NCBI GenBank assembly: GCA_023150215.1
Contig: JAKLLJ010000187.1
Coordinates: 1 to 6,639 of the forward strand
Reading direction: 5' to 3'
Length of the DNA stretch: 6,639 bases
From: Thauera sp.
GTDB lineage: Bacteria > Pseudomonadota > Gammaproteobacteria > Burkholderiales > Rhodocyclaceae
The notes under the pieces were generated by a model. The model searched no databases and was not told where the DNA came from. It saw only the letters and a list, made by a program, of their open reading frames with translations. Numbering within the stretch: position 1 is the stretch's first letter; every line of letters begins with the position of its first letter. This document shows, one piece after another, positions 1-5,666 of this stretch. A program made the translations under genes and the position numbers.

Positions 1-1
1 C

Positions 2-610
2 GTCGATCGCCTGCAGGCGATCGGGCTGCCGGTCTATCTGAGCGAACCACGCACCCTGGAGGATGTCGCCCGCGGTCTCGAGCAGTTCGGCCGCCTTGCC
101 GGCACCACGCCGACGGCGGACGCCGCGGCCAGCGCCTTCCGCGCCCGCCGCGACCGGCTCGCGGCGCTGCACGCCGGGCGCGCGCCGGTACGCGTCTTCT
201 ACCAGATTTGGGAACGCCCGCTGATCACGATCAATGACGAACATCTGATTGCCGACGTGATCCGGCTGTGCGGCGGGCGCAACGTCTTCGGCGCCATCGC
301 ACACCTGACGCCGACCATCGGCACCGAAGCCGTGCTCGCCGCCAACCCGGAAGCGATCGTCGCCAGCGGCATGGATGCGGCGCGGCCGGAATGGCTGGAC
401 CAGTGGGCACGCTGGCCGCAGCTCGACGCTGCGCGCCGCGGCAACCTGTTCTTCATCCCGCCCGAGCTGATCCAGCGCCACACGCCGCGCATCCTCGATG
501 GCGCACAGCGCCTGTGCGAACAGCTCGATATCGCGCGGGCGCGGCAGGCGGGCGCCGTCGATGCGGGCGTCACGCCGCGCGCAGATCGGCCTGCAGATCC
601 TCGGCAGTAA
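2..610 (+). CDS. btuF: Cobalamin-binding periplasmic protein BtuF-like, C-terminal part (5' end outside window)
   Basis: This is the C-terminal 202 residues of a class III ABC solute-binding protein; the start and any signal peptide lie left of the window. By family, such proteins capture cobalamin or related corrinoids in the periplasm and hand them to the BtuCD importer. Seen in the sequence: an opening segment typical of the interdomain region (VYLSEPRTLEDV, visible residues 11-22), then FYQIWERPLIT (66-76), IADVIRLCGGRNVF (83-96) and LTPTIGTEAVLAANPEAIV (102-120). The last two are the conserved C-lobe pattern of BtuF/YvrC-type proteins. The end (GVTPRADRPADPRQ) is low-complexity and overlaps the opposite-strand peptidase gene. 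The reading frame is open from the first base with no internal stop. The specific substrate (cobalamin rather than another corrinoid or a siderophore) is inferred from these motifs and from the B12 genes further right. Confidence 0.87.
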   Translation, partial: VDRLQAIGLPVYLSEPRTLEDVARGLEQFGRLAGTTPTADAAASAFRARRDRLAALHAGRAPVRVFYQIWERPLITINDEHLIADVIRLCGGRNVFGAIAHLTPTIGTEAVLAANPEAIVASGMDAARPEWLDQWARWPQLDAARRGNLFFIPPELIQRHTPRILDGAQRLCEQLDIARARQAGAVDAGVTPRADRPADPRQ

Positions 611-1721
611 CCATCGGATAGCAGCGCTCGCGCAGCTGCTCCCACCACATCCGGTCGAAGGTCCACGCCAGCACCGGCAGCAGGCAACCGAAGAAGTGCT
701 CCGCAGCCGTCACCGGAGCCTGCGCCAGACGCTGCACCGGCACGCCCAGTGCCTGCAGGCGCAGGCGCAGCGGCGGATGAAAGGGATCGCCGCCGTCACT
801 GCGGACCAGGCGCTCCGGATCGCTGGCCGCGCCGGACCGCGCAAAACCGGCGGCTAAGCCGTGCCCCATGTCGCGGAATGGCCGCATCCGGGAGTCCCGG
901 TCCAGCCGGGCACGGGAATGCACCATCGGCAGATAGTCGACGGCGAGGAAATGAGCCTTGCAGCACACCTCCACGAGCGCCTCGCCGAGCAATTCGGAGC
1001 CCACCAGCCGGACGGCCACTTCATCCGCGGCGAGTTCTTCCTGGCGCGCGAGCGTCAGCATCGCGTCGCACAGCCGGTTGCCATGGCGCTCAACCCAGGG
1101 CAGGCAGGGCGGCAGCGCCGCCGACAACGCGTTGATCGTGCGCATCCACCATGCCTGCAGGAAAGCCCCCCAGCCGCCCATCACGCGTTGGCGGACGACG
1201 ACATGGCCGATCTCGTGGGCGACCACGGCGGCGAGCTGCGCCGGCGAAACGCTGTGTGCCAGGGGCAGGCCGATCAGCAGCTCGGTGCCGAGCAAGCCCC
1301 GTGCAAGCAGGAAGGGCCGTTGCACGACGGACGCGTTCATCTCTTCGCTGATGAAGACGTGGCGAACCCGGCCCACGCCGGCCTTGCCGCTCAAGTCGTC
1401 GAGCAGGGCGTAGAACGTGGGCACCGCGCGCCGCGGCACGCACATCCCCCAGGGCTGCGGCGCCAGGTTGAGCAGGGTCACGACGACGGCGAGCGCAGCC
1501 CCCAGGCAGGCGAGCATGGCACTCACCCACCCCACCGTATGCAAGGGCTCGCCACGACCGATCTCGTTCCAGGCTGCGGCGGCGCACACCACCGCCGCAG
1601 CGGCCAGGATGAGGGCCACGCCGAGCACCGCCAGGAGTCCGCCGAGCGCGCCCCGGGCGAGGCGCCAGGCCAGTCGCTGGGGCGGCAGCGCGAAGCTGCG
1701 GCGAATGTGGATATCGTCCAT
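570..1721 (-). CDS. M48 family membrane-anchored zinc metallopeptidase
   Basis: This 383-residue protein is probably an inner-membrane zinc endopeptidase. Two hydrophobic helices lie near the N-terminus (about residues 22-51 and 63-86), separated by a short loop (NEIGRGEPLHT). The catalytic HEIGH motif is at residues 169-173, within AAVVAHEIGHVVV. A downstream RQEELAADEVA (226-236) gives the E-x-x-A-D glutamate, so E229 is the likely third zinc ligand. An HPP motif (315-317, in DPFHPPLRLRLQAL) near the end is also typical of M48. All expected catalytic residues are present. The ATG at 1721 is preceded by a G-run (1729-1735 read on the - strand) at about 7 nt, acceptable as a ribosome-binding site. 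The gene converges on btuF with a 41 bp tail overlap and diverges from rhlE. The substrate is unknown. By family it may act in membrane protein quality control like HtpX, but this protein is not a clear HtpX orthologue. Confidence 0.88.
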   Translation of the reverse strand: MDDIHIRRSFALPPQRLAWRLARGALGGLLAVLGVALILAAAAVVCAAAAWNEIGRGEPLHTVGWVSAMLACLGAALAVVVTLLNLAPQPWGMCVPRRAVPTFYALLDDLSGKAGVGRVRHVFISEEMNASVVQRPFLLARGLLGTELLIGLPLAHSVSPAQLAAVVAHEIGHVVVRQRVMGGWGAFLQAWWMRTINALSAALPPCLPWVERHGNRLCDAMLTLARQEELAADEVAVRLVGSELLGEALVEVCCKAHFLAVDYLPMVHSRARLDRDSRMRPFRDMGHGLAAGFARSGAASDPERLVRSDGGDPFHPPLRLRLQALGVPVQRLAQAPVTAAEHFFGCLLPVLAWTFDRMWWEQLRERCYPMVTAEDLQADLRAA

Positions 1722-1754
1722 CGAAACACCCCCCCGGATCGAAAGGCCTTATGA

Positions 1755-1763
1755 AGTGTAACA
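1755..1763 (-). promoter_or_regulatory. Candidate extended -10 promoter for the M48 peptidase
   Basis: Read on the - strand this site is TGTTACACT, an extended -10 (TG, one base, then TACACT). It sits in a short AT-richer patch (about 1741-1777) inside a GC-rich region. It would start transcription near 1748, about 27 nt before the ATG at 1721. No good -35 hexamer is found 16-18 bp upstream (CTGCCG or neighbours). The call rests on motif and position only. Confidence 0.3.
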
Positions 1764-1875
1764 AATCTTCAATAAAGCGGCAGCACACCGCCGTTTCCGC
1801 GACCGCCCCCGGCCCGGGGGCGAGAAAGCCGCGCAAACGCGGCGAAATGGCTCGCCAAGCAGGGGCTGGAGCGCT

Positions 1876-1881
1876 TATAGT
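1876..1881 (+). promoter_or_regulatory. Candidate -10 element of the rhlE promoter (TATAGT)
   Basis: TATAGT matches the sigma70 -10 consensus at five of six positions. It lies in GCTTATAGTGCCGGCTTC about 150 bp before the rhlE start. The base region 17 bp upstream (CGCCAA at 1853-1858) is a poor -35. Transcription would start near 1888 and leave a 5' leader of roughly 144 nt. The evidence is a single hexamer in a suitable place. Confidence 0.35.
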
Positions 1882-2031
1882 GCCGGCTTCGCTGCGGTGC
1901 ACCAGTCGACCGCCGCGACTCCTGCAACGATCCTCGTGACCGCTGCCCTCACCTGGGCCGGCCCGGATCTCTCCCGCAGCCCGGACTGGTGCTACATCGA
2001 TGCATGTGGCGGGCTCGCGCCGGACCATCGA

Positions 2032-3600
2032 ATGAATCCCGAAGTCAATTTCGCCAGCCTCGGGCTGGCCGAACCCCTTTTGCGCGCCGTCTCCGAGGCG
2101 GGCTACACCACGCCCACGCCGATCCAGGCCAAGGCCATCCCGCAGGTGCTCGCCGGCGGCGACCTGCTCGCCGCGGCGCAGACCGGCACCGGCAAGACCG
2201 CCGGTTTCACGCTGCCGCTACTGCACATCCTGTCGCAGACCCACGCCCATCCGCACCCGCCCGGCCGCCCGCGCTGCCTGATCCTCACCCCCACGCGCGA
2301 GCTCGCCGCCCAGGTCCAGGAGTCGGTCGACACCTATGGCAAGCACCTGCCGCTGACCTCGCTGGTGATGTTCGGCGGGGTCAACATCAACCCGCAGATC
2401 AGCGCGCTGAAAAAACGCGTCGACATCCTCGTCGCCACCCCCGGCCGCCTGCTCGACCACGTCGGGCAGAAGACCCTCGACCTCTCCGGGGTCGAGATCC
2501 TGGTCCTCGACGAAGCCGACCGCATGCTCGACATGGGTTTCATCCGCGACATCCGCAAGGTGCTCGCGCTGCTGCCCAAGAAACGCCAGAACCTGCTGTT
2601 CTCGGCCACCTTCTCGGACGAGATCCGCGAGCTCGCCCACGGCCTGCTGCACAACCCGGCCGAAGTGGAGGTCGCCCCCCGCAACACCACCGCCGAGCGC
2701 GTCGACCAGGCGGTTTACCTGATCGGGCAGAAGCACAAGCGCGAACTGCTCGCCCACCTGATCAAGGAAAAGCAGTGGTTCCAGGCCCTGGTGTTCACCC
2801 GCACCAAGCATGGCGCCAACAAGCTCGCCGAATACCTCTCCAAGCACGACATTGGCGCCGCGGCGATCCACGGCAACAAGAGCCAGGCGGCGCGCACGCG
2901 CGCGCTCGCCCAGTTCAAGGACGGCTCGCTGCCGGTGCTGGTGGCGACCGACATCGCCGCACGCGGCCTGGACATCGACCAGCTGCCACAGGTGGTGAAC
3001 TTCGAGCTGCCCAACGTCGCCGAGGACTATGTGCACCGCATCGGCCGCACCGGCCGCGCCGGCGCCGCGGGCAACGCGATCTCGCTGGTGGACAACGAGG
3101 AAATCAAGCTGCTGACCGCGATCGAGCGCGTGATCAAGCGCCGCATCGAGCGTGCAGTGGCCGCGGACTTCGTGCCCAGCGCCGGCGCCGAAGCTGCACA
3201 CGACGCCGACCACCAGCGCGAACCGCTGCAGCGCCGCGGCGGCCGCAGCGGCGAGGGGCGCGACAATGCCGCCCGCGGCAAGCGCCCGGCTGAAGGCCGC
3301 GCGCCGGCAAAGTCCCCTGCACGCCCCGCTGCGCGCGAGCGCGGCGAAGTCGACGGCAACCGCGCGCCGCGTTCATCCGAGCCGCGCGAGGTCAATGGCA
3401 ACCGCATGCCGACCGCGTGGGGCGAGGCCGATGGCAACCGTGCCGCACCGGCACGGCGCACCGAGGTCGACGGCAATCGTGCGCCCAGCAACACCCGCCG
3501 GCCCGACAACGCCGGCAACCGCCCCGCGGGCAGTGCGCAACGCCGCCCGCAGCAGCGCGCCGCGCTGTTCGCCGCCAAGCCCGGCGGCGACAAGCGCTGA
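2032..3600 (+). CDS. rhlE: DEAD-box ATP-dependent RNA helicase, RhlE type
   Basis: This 522-residue protein unwinds RNA duplexes using ATP. RhlE-type enzymes act in the cytoplasm on ribosome maturation and RNA turnover. All helicase motifs are intact: Q motif TPTPIQ (27-32), Walker A AQTGTGKT (49-56), PTRELA (87-92), GG (115-116), TPGR (136-139), DEAD (160-163), SAT (191-193), VFTRTK (254-259), ATDIAARGLDI (305-315) and HRIGRTGR (335-342). The core ends near residue 380. The remaining ~140 residues are a basic, disordered-looking tail rich in R, G, A, P and N. The ATG at 2032 is chosen because MNPEVNFASLGL is the normal RhlE N-terminus. The frame stays open to a GTG at 1897, but those 45 residues look unlike the family. 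Only a weak GGA (2022-2024) precedes the ATG as a ribosome site. The gene appears monocistronic, ending before a hairpin. Among DEAD-box subfamilies (RhlE, DeaD, SrmB, DbpA) the core sequence fits RhlE best. Confidence 0.93.
   Translation: MNPEVNFASLGLAEPLLRAVSEAGYTTPTPIQAKAIPQVLAGGDLLAAAQTGTGKTAGFTLPLLHILSQTHAHPHPPGRPRCLILTPTRELAAQVQESVDTYGKHLPLTSLVMFGGVNINPQISALKKRVDILVATPGRLLDHVGQKTLDLSGVEILVLDEADRMLDMGFIRDIRKVLALLPKKRQNLLFSATFSDEIRELAHGLLHNPAEVEVAPRNTTAERVDQAVYLIGQKHKRELLAHLIKEKQWFQALVFTRTKHGANKLAEYLSKHDIGAAAIHGNKSQAARTRALAQFKDGSLPVLVATDIAARGLDIDQLPQVVNFELPNVAEDYVHRIGRTGRAGAAGNAISLVDNEEIKLLTAIERVIKRRIERAVAADFVPSAGAEAAHDADHQREPLQRRGGRSGEGRDNAARGKRPAEGRAPAKSPARPAARERGEVDGNRAPRSSEPREVNGNRMPTAWGEADGNRAAPARRTEVDGNRAPSNTRRPDNAGNRPAGSAQRRPQQRAALFAAKPGGDKR
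3346..3522 (+). repeat. Imperfect E-V-D-G-N-R repeat encoding part of the RhlE tail
   Basis: Within the C-terminal tail the hexapeptide recurs as EVDGNR (residues 439-444), EVNGNR (453-458), EADGNR (465-470) and EVDGNR (478-483). A decayed copy ends in AGNR (494-497). Start-to-start spacing is 12-14 residues, often with AP or a proline/arginine-rich linker after the R. At the DNA level the core resembles GA(A/G)GTC(G/A)A(C/T)GGCAA(C/T)CG with variable linkers, so it is conserved more as protein than as exact DNA. The function is not known. A basic repeat tail in a helicase is plausibly an RNA-binding or protein-contact element. Confidence 0.75.
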
Positions 3601-3610
3601 GCGCACACAC

Positions 3611-3640
3611 CGGCGCGCGGCCCCCACGGGCCGCACGCCG
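3611..3640 (+). terminator. Probable rhlE terminator hairpin
   Basis: Ten bases after the rhlE stop lies a hairpin. GCGGCCC (3617-3623) pairs with GGGCCGC (3628-3634) around a CCAC loop. The stem extends outward with CGGCG (3611-3615) against CGCCG (3636-3640) across one C/A mismatch. The stem is strong and GC-rich, but the tract after it (CGCTTGCCTTAT) has only scattered T residues. It is therefore an imperfect intrinsic terminator. Confidence 0.5.
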
Positions 3641-3643
3641 CGC

Positions 3644-3673
3644 TTGCCTTATCCCGCCACCTTCGCCTATCCT
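3644..3673 (+). promoter_or_regulatory. Sigma70-like promoter for the B12-riboswitch operon
   Basis: A -35 candidate TTGCCT (3644-3649) and a -10 candidate TATCCT (3668-3673) are separated by 18 bp, each with 4 of 6 consensus matches. The predicted start near 3680 falls just before the first paired base of the riboswitch aptamer at 3686, which supports the placement. The -35 abuts the rhlE terminator stem. Confidence 0.5.
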
Positions 3674-3685
3674 TCGCCCCGCATT

Positions 3686-3886
3686 CGATCCGGGTGCCCT
3701 GTCATATCTTCGTATGACGGGGTGAAACGGGAAGTCCGGTGACGTCGTTCGCCCTCGCGCGCACGACCATTCCGGCGCAGCCCCCGCTGCTGTGAGCCTG
3801 ACGAATCCGCCAACACGCCACTGAGCCTCGTGCTCGGGAAGGTCGGCGGAGGAGGAAGACGGCGAGCCAGAAGACCGGCCCGATCG
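3686..3886 (+). promoter_or_regulatory. Cobalamin (AdoCbl-type) riboswitch aptamer
   Basis: The region holds the conserved cobalamin aptamer blocks in order. P1 is closed by CGATC+GGG (3686-3694, one bulged C) pairing with CCCGATCG (3879-3886). A first hairpin pairs 3697-3706 with 3713-3722. The core follows as GGTGAAACGGGAAGTCCGGTGA (3721-3742 region). GCAGC-CCCC-GCTGC (3777-3790) leads into TGTGAGCC. GCCACTG is at 3817-3823, with a GAGC/GCTC mini-stem next to it. TCCGCC (3806-3811) pairs with GGCGGA (3845-3850). The B12 box GAGCCAGAAGACCGGCC (3864-3880) fits the published consensus rAGYCMGgAgaCCkGCC with one deviation. By family it lowers expression of downstream genes when adenosylcobalamin is plentiful. 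The downstream genes are cobalt uptake and corrin synthesis, exactly as expected. Confidence 0.95.
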
Positions 3887-4167
3887 AGTTCGGAACATCG
3901 CGTGCGCCCGACCAAGGCGCAGTGCGCTGCTCCAGGTTGATGTGAACCCCGGGGTGTGGGTTCGATCCGACTGGTTTCCCGCCGGCTGCCCGTGTGCGCC
4001 GGAAGCTCCAGCCGACTCGTCGTGCATGCGTCACCAGGCACTGCCGTGCCCGAGGTACGTCCGCAGTCCTGCCGCGGCCGTGCGTCCGTCGGCCGCGCCC
4101 GGAAAGGCATGCCGCCCCCTGCCCACGTGGTTCGCATCGTCGTTCCATGCACTCGTGGGGAGTCATC
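3887..4167 (+). other. Long leader between riboswitch aptamer and cbiM, no recognised gene
   Basis: These 281 bases separate the aptamer from the first gene. I see no Shine-Dalgarno-led ORF of recognisable family. Frames are open from GTG 3942 and ATG 3956, but their products are Arg/Pro/Cys-rich and look like chance open frames in GC-rich DNA. Structures seen: GCGCC/GGCGC (3904-3908 with 3916-3920) and the palindrome ACCCCGGGGT (3946-3955). Neither is followed by a T-run. From about 3970 onward the + strand has visibly more C than G. The expression platform of the riboswitch must lie here or at the cbiM ribosome site, but it is not obvious. Confidence 0.6.
4157..4162 (+). promoter_or_regulatory. 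Ribosome binding site of cbiM
   Basis: GGGGAG ends 5 nt before the ATG at 4168. It decides between this start and the in-frame ATG at 4147 seven codons earlier, which has no comparable site and would bury the MHI N-terminus typical of the family. Confidence 0.75.
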
Positions 4168-4806
4168 ATGCACATCGAACCGGGCATTCTTTCCGGCGCC
4201 AAGATCGCCGCCGCCAACCTCAGCGCCACCGCCCTCCTGGCGGCACAGGCACCACAGCTTTTCCGCACGCCGCAACACGTGCTGCGCACGCTGCTCGCCG
4301 CGCTGTTCTTCTCGGTCTTCATGCAGAGCTTGCACACGCCCGTCGGCGCGTCGGAGCTGCACTTCATCGGCGCGATGCCGATCTACCTCGCGCTCGGCTT
4401 CGTGCCCACGCTGCTCGGCTTCGGCCTCGGCCTGCTGCTGCAGGGTGTGCTGTTCGAGCCGACCGACCTGGTGCACCTGGGCGTGAACTTCCTCTCCCTC
4501 GCCGTGCCACTGCTGGCGCTGCATGCCACGCTCGGCCGCCGGCTCGCCGCCGCCGCGGCGACCCGGGTGCAGTCGGTGCTCAAGCTCGATGCCGCCTACT
4601 ACGCCGGCGTCGCGGCCATGGTCGGCTTCTGGCTGGCGATCGGCGAGGTCGCCACACCCTTCGCAGCATGGGCGAGCTTTGCCGCCGCCTACCTGCCGGT
4701 CGTGCTGATCGAGCCGGTGCTCACGGTCGCGGTGGTCCGCGTGCTGCAGTCGCAGGCCCATCGCCCGCTGGTGCGGCTGTGCTTCGCCGTGCCGGCGCGC
4801 GCCTGA
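4168..4806 (+). CDS. cbiM: CbiM-family cobalt transport permease (ECF-type substrate-binding membrane subunit)
   Basis: This 212-residue integral membrane protein very probably imports cobalt for corrin synthesis. The N-terminus MHIEPGILSGAKI carries the invariant Met-His of CbiM/NikM proteins, whose N-terminal amine and His2 bind the metal. That is why the 4168 ATG is chosen over the one at 4147. A second conserved block, GASELHFIGAMPIYLALGF (60-78), supplies His65, which likely corresponds to the other family ligand. FEPTDLVHLGVN (96-107) is also characteristic. Hydrophobic segments lie at about 38-57, 68-94, 105-125, 143-163 and 168-193. The gene is first in the riboswitch operon and its TGA overlaps the ATG of cobM (TGATG). 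No CbiN, CbiQ or CbiO is visible in the window, so it may work with a distant energising module or alone. Nickel is a less likely substrate given the context. Confidence 0.88.
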   Translation: MHIEPGILSGAKIAAANLSATALLAAQAPQLFRTPQHVLRTLLAALFFSVFMQSLHTPVGASELHFIGAMPIYLALGFVPTLLGFGLGLLLQGVLFEPTDLVHLGVNFLSLAVPLLALHATLGRRLAAAAATRVQSVLKLDAAYYAGVAAMVGFWLAIGEVATPFAAWASFAAAYLPVVLIEPVLTVAVVRVLQSQAHRPLVRLCFAVPARA

Positions 4807-5666
4807 TGCCGGTCGTGCAGCAGGACACCGGCGCCACGGTGTGGTTCGTCGGCGCCGGCCCCGGGGATCCGGACCTGATCACGGTGAAGGGCCGCCGCCT
4901 GCTCGAGCAGGCGGGAGCGATCCTGTTCGCCGGCTCGCTGGTCGATGAGACGGCAACGCAGTTCGCGCCAGCCGGCTGCGAGATCCGTGACTCGAAGGAC
5001 ATGACGCTCGAGCAGATGAGCGCCTGGCTGCGCGCGGCCTGCGCCCGCCACCGCACGGTGGTGCGCCTGCAGACCGGAGACCCCGGCCTGTACGGCGCGC
5101 TGGTCGAGATGACGCGCCCGCTCGACGCCGCCGGCATCGCCTGGAAGGTGGTGCCCGGCGTGTCCTCGGCGATGGCCGCCGCCGCGGCCGCCGGCGAAAC
5201 GCTCACCCTGCCCGAAGTCACCCAGACCGTGATCCTCACGCGCGTCGCGGGACGCACGCCGATGCCGGCGGGCGAGGAACTCGAAGCGCTCGCCGCTCAC
5301 CGCAGCACGCTGTGCATCTTCCTGTCGATCACGCTGTTGCACGAGGTGCAGCGCGCACTGCGCGCAGCAGGCTGGGAAGAAGACGCACCGATCGTGGTGG
5401 TACAGAAGGCGAGCTGGCCGGGCGTCGAGAAGATCGTCCGCGGCACGCTCGCCGACATCAAGCGCCGCTGCCAGGACGAGAAGATCGCCAGCCAGGCCAT
5501 GATCATCGCCAGTCCCGCACTCGGCGCCCGCCACTGGCCCGACATCGCGCGCTCGAAGCTCTACGACCCCGGCTTCGGCCACCGCTTCCGCAAGCCGTCC
5601 ACGGCCGCGAGCGCGGCGGCCGCGGTCGTCATCGGGGCGGCTGCGCCCGCCGGAGAATCCGCATGA
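4806..5666 (+). CDS. cobM: Precorrin-4 / cobalt-precorrin-4 C11-methyltransferase (CobM/CbiF)
   Basis: This 286-residue cytoplasmic enzyme transfers a methyl group from S-adenosylmethionine to C11 of the corrin precursor. Family signatures seen: the N-terminal loop VGAGPGDPDLITVKG (15-29), LFAGSLV (40-46), RLQTGDPGLYGAL (87-99) with the GDPxxYG pattern, VPGVSS (116-121) near the SAM site, LPEVTQTVILTR (135-146), and the C-terminal domain around VVVQKASWPGVEKIVRGTL. The AGSLV and EVTQTVILTR segments favour CobM/CbiF over sister methyltransferases such as CobA, CobI or CobJ. The start ATG 4806 overlaps the cbiM stop, so it is likely translationally coupled; no strong ribosome site is seen. The tail after about residue 262 is Ala-rich and appears dispensable, making the protein slightly longer than the usual ~250-260. 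The neighbouring CbiX chelatase suggests the real substrate is cobalt-precorrin-4, so cbiF would be an equally valid name. Confidence 0.93.
   Translation: MPVVQQDTGATVWFVGAGPGDPDLITVKGRRLLEQAGAILFAGSLVDETATQFAPAGCEIRDSKDMTLEQMSAWLRAACARHRTVVRLQTGDPGLYGALVEMTRPLDAAGIAWKVVPGVSSAMAAAAAAGETLTLPEVTQTVILTRVAGRTPMPAGEELEALAAHRSTLCIFLSITLLHEVQRALRAAGWEEDAPIVVVQKASWPGVEKIVRGTLADIKRRCQDEKIASQAMIIASPALGARHWPDIARSKLYDPGFGHRFRKPSTAASAAAAVVIGAAAPAGESA
5652..5655 (+). promoter_or_regulatory. Ribosome binding site of cbiX
   Basis: GGAG lies 7 nt before the ATG at 5663, inside the last codons of cobM. With the ATGA overlap it fixes the cbiX start. Confidence 0.65.

Larger units (their letters stand above)
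1722..2031. other. Divergent intergenic region between M48 peptidase and rhlE, with two GC-rich dyads
   Basis: I see no convincing gene in these 310 bases. There are two perfect inverted repeats in tandem. One is CGCCCCCG/CGGGGGCG at 1804-1822 (8 bp stem, 3-base loop). The other is GCCGCG/CGCGGC at 1828-1843 (6 bp stem, CAAA loop). Neither is followed by a T-run on either strand, so they do not look like intrinsic terminators. They may be operator-like or simply structured DNA. The region from about 1888 to 2031 would be the rhlE 5' leader. The rhlE frame stays open back to a GTG at 1897, but that extension has no helicase-family sequence. Confidence 0.6.

Noticed and set aside
861..1754. 297-codon + strand open frame opposite the M48 peptidase gene
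   Set aside because: It is the antisense of a gene with intact HEIGH and E-x-x-A-D motifs. Its product is Gln/His/Arg-rich with no domain, as expected for a mirror frame in GC-rich DNA.
1897..2031. GTG start for rhlE, adding 45 residues
   Set aside because: The added residues lack RhlE similarity, and the GTG would sit about 9 nt after the predicted transcription start. The ATG at 2032 gives the normal family N-terminus.
2218..3213. 331-codon - strand open frame opposite rhlE
   Set aside because: It overlaps a fully supported helicase core, and its composition (Val/Gly/Asp/Gln-rich, no domain) is that of a mirror frame.
3904..3955. Hairpin GCGCC/GGCGC and palindrome ACCCCGGGGT as an intrinsic terminator of the riboswitch
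   Set aside because: The stems are short and neither is followed by a T-run, so they do not support a terminator call.
3942..4805. Possible N-terminal extension of CobM, since its frame is open back to a GTG at 3942
   Set aside because: The extension runs out of frame through the riboswitch leader and the whole cbiM gene and encodes Arg/Ala/Pro-rich sequence. CobM homology begins right after the ATG at 4806.
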